From Clostridium sp. CAG:1013 (lineage in GTDB: Bacteria; Bacillota; Clostridia; Oscillospirales; Acutalibacteraceae), in NCBI GenBank assembly GCA_000432995.1, contig HF972673.1, forward strand, positions 24,649-31,319: a stretch of 6,671 nt of DNA, written 5' to 3'. Under the pieces are notes generated by a model, which worked only from the letters and a program-made list of their open reading frames with translations, made no database searches and was not told the origin of the DNA. Position numbers and translations under genes: made by a program. Shown here in pieces: positions 6,358-6,671 of this stretch (position 1 is its first letter; the number at the start of each line of letters is the position of its first letter).

Positions 6358-6389
6358 CTTTTTGAAAAAAGGCGCCCCAAAAACTTTTA
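6358..6389 (-). repeat. Right terminal inverted repeat
   Basis: Read on the minus strand: TAAAAGTTTTTG, six bases (GGGCGC), then CTTTTTTCAAAAAG, matching the left repeat outside the six-base block. With neighbouring bases it forms a 10-bp hairpin (6354-6375, GCGCCTTTTT against AAAAAGGCGC). On the plus strand it also has TTGAAA (6362-6367), 17 nt, then TTTTAC (6385-6390), a poorer outward promoter match that would read antisense into accB. Confidence 0.8.
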
Positions 6390-6401
6390 CGCGCTTCGCG
6401 T
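6389..6401. other. Small hairpin just after the accB stop
   Basis: ACGCG-CTT-CGCGT is a 5-bp palindromic hairpin lying between the accB stop and the right end of the element. On the plus strand it is followed by TCCTCTTTT; on the minus (transcribed) strand no U-tract follows, so it is not a terminator for accB. Confidence 0.45.
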
Positions 6402-6408
6402 TCCTCTT

Positions 6409-6671
6409 TTATACAATTCTAAACAACGGCTGGTTATACTCTACCACCTGGCCGTTGCCCACGCAGATCTCCGCGATGGTGCCGTCCACCTCAGCGGGGA
6501 TCTCGTTCATCAGCTTCATGGCCTCGATGATGCACAGGGTATCACCCTTCTTCACCTGGTCGCCCACTTCCACGAAGGGACGAGCGTCAGGAGAGGGAGA
6601 AGCATAAAACACGCCCACAGTGGGAGAAAGCACCATAGTGCCCTCCTGCTGGGTCTGAACGGTCTCCGGCT
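6409..6671 (-). CDS. accB: Acetyl-CoA carboxylase biotin carboxyl carrier protein, C-terminal part (runs off right edge)
   Basis: The minus-strand frame is open from the right edge to TAA at 6409, about 87 codons. It shows the AccB linker end (PETVQTQQEGTMVLSPTVGVFYASP) and then a complete biotinyl domain with PFVEVGDQVKKGDTLCIIEAMK and the biotin-accepting lysine in EAMKLMNEI, ending NGQVVEYNQPLFRIV. SPDARPFVEVG corresponds to the AccB-specific part preceding the biotinyl fold. The ATG at 6636 is internal, not the start: the reading frame and AccB homology both continue beyond it, although GGAGGG happens to lie before it. AccB carries carboxybiotin from AccC to AccA/AccD. The N-terminal half, normally a disordered Pro/Ala-rich region, lies outside the window. 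Confidence 0.96.
   Translation of the reverse strand, partial: PETVQTQQEGTMVLSPTVGVFYASPSPDARPFVEVGDQVKKGDTLCIIEAMKLMNEIPAEVDGTIAEICVGNGQVVEYNQPLFRIV

Larger units (their letters stand above)
6014..6389. mobile_element. MITE-like structured element with terminal inverted repeats, between accB and fabZ
   Basis: A 376-bp non-coding block bounded by 32-nt inverted repeats and ending in TA on both sides, so a TA target duplication around a 374-bp or shorter core is possible but cannot be separated from the symmetry of the repeat itself. Nothing inside looks like a real protein. The interior is GC-rich and crowded with inverted repeats: hairpins at 6056-6072, 6082-6096, 6278-6294 and 6331-6343, and two larger enclosed domains at 6102-6196 and 6223-6317. 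TA-flanked short elements are typically moved by IS630/mariner-type transposases, but none is present, so the element would be non-autonomous. Alternatives are a dispersed structured-RNA repeat of clostridia or a fixed regulatory leader for fabZ. Confidence 0.55.

Noticed and set aside
6354..6375. Right-end hairpin as an intrinsic terminator of accB
   Set aside because: On the minus strand the stem is followed by GGCCTTAAAT, not a U-tract, so termination is unlikely.
6027..6380. A 117-codon minus-strand open frame across the element
   Set aside because: It starts with TTG inside the terminal repeat, has no ribosome binding site, reads through the palindromes, and resembles no family I know; it is an accidental open frame in GC-rich DNA.

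Overview
The window reads as chromosomal DNA from an anaerobic, GC-rich, low-oxygen-lineage Firmicute, most likely a gut clostridium of the Oscillospiraceae/Ruminococcaceae type. This is inferred from the gene order accB-fabZ-accC-accD-accA, the short split AccA/AccD subunits, strong AGGAG-type ribosome binding sites, and a family style typical of these bacteria. No species can be named from the sequence alone. Every gene I can support lies on the minus strand, so transcription runs from high to low coordinates.

Layout, in transcription order. The 3' part of accB (biotin carboxyl carrier protein) enters from the right edge and stops at 6409. A 426-bp gap (5983-6408) follows. It is not coding; it holds a compact, highly palindromic element of about 376 bp (6014-6389) with 32-nt terminal inverted repeats. 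Then come fabZ (5563-5982), accC (4173-5495, GTG start), accD (3287-4144) and accA (2526-3290, 4-bp overlap with accD). A terminator-like stem-loop (2466-2505) separates these from an rlmD-like 23S rRNA uracil methyltransferase gene (1171-2439), a NUDIX hydrolase gene (705-1184, overlapping rlmD by 14 bp) and the N-terminal 213 codons of a MATE-family transporter that runs off the left edge.

How the genes work together. AccB, AccC, AccD and AccA are the four parts of bacterial acetyl-CoA carboxylase: AccC carboxylates biotin on AccB, and AccD/AccA move the carboxyl group to acetyl-CoA to give malonyl-CoA. FabZ dehydrates 3-hydroxyacyl-ACP in the type II fatty-acid elongation cycle. This is therefore the distal end of a fatty-acid synthesis operon. 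The rlmD-NUDIX-MATE group looks like a separate, compact gene set with no obvious link to lipid synthesis.

The most unusual part is the element between accB and fabZ. Both ends have the same architecture, including a hairpin whose outer arm bases differ between the ends yet stay paired. Its interior folds on paper into two multi-branched domains, and its fabZ-facing end contains a promoter-like TTGAAA-N17-TTTTAT pointing into fabZ. It looks like a non-autonomous mobile element (MITE-like, TA-flanked) or a structured-RNA repeat that has split the operon and may re-start transcription at fabZ.
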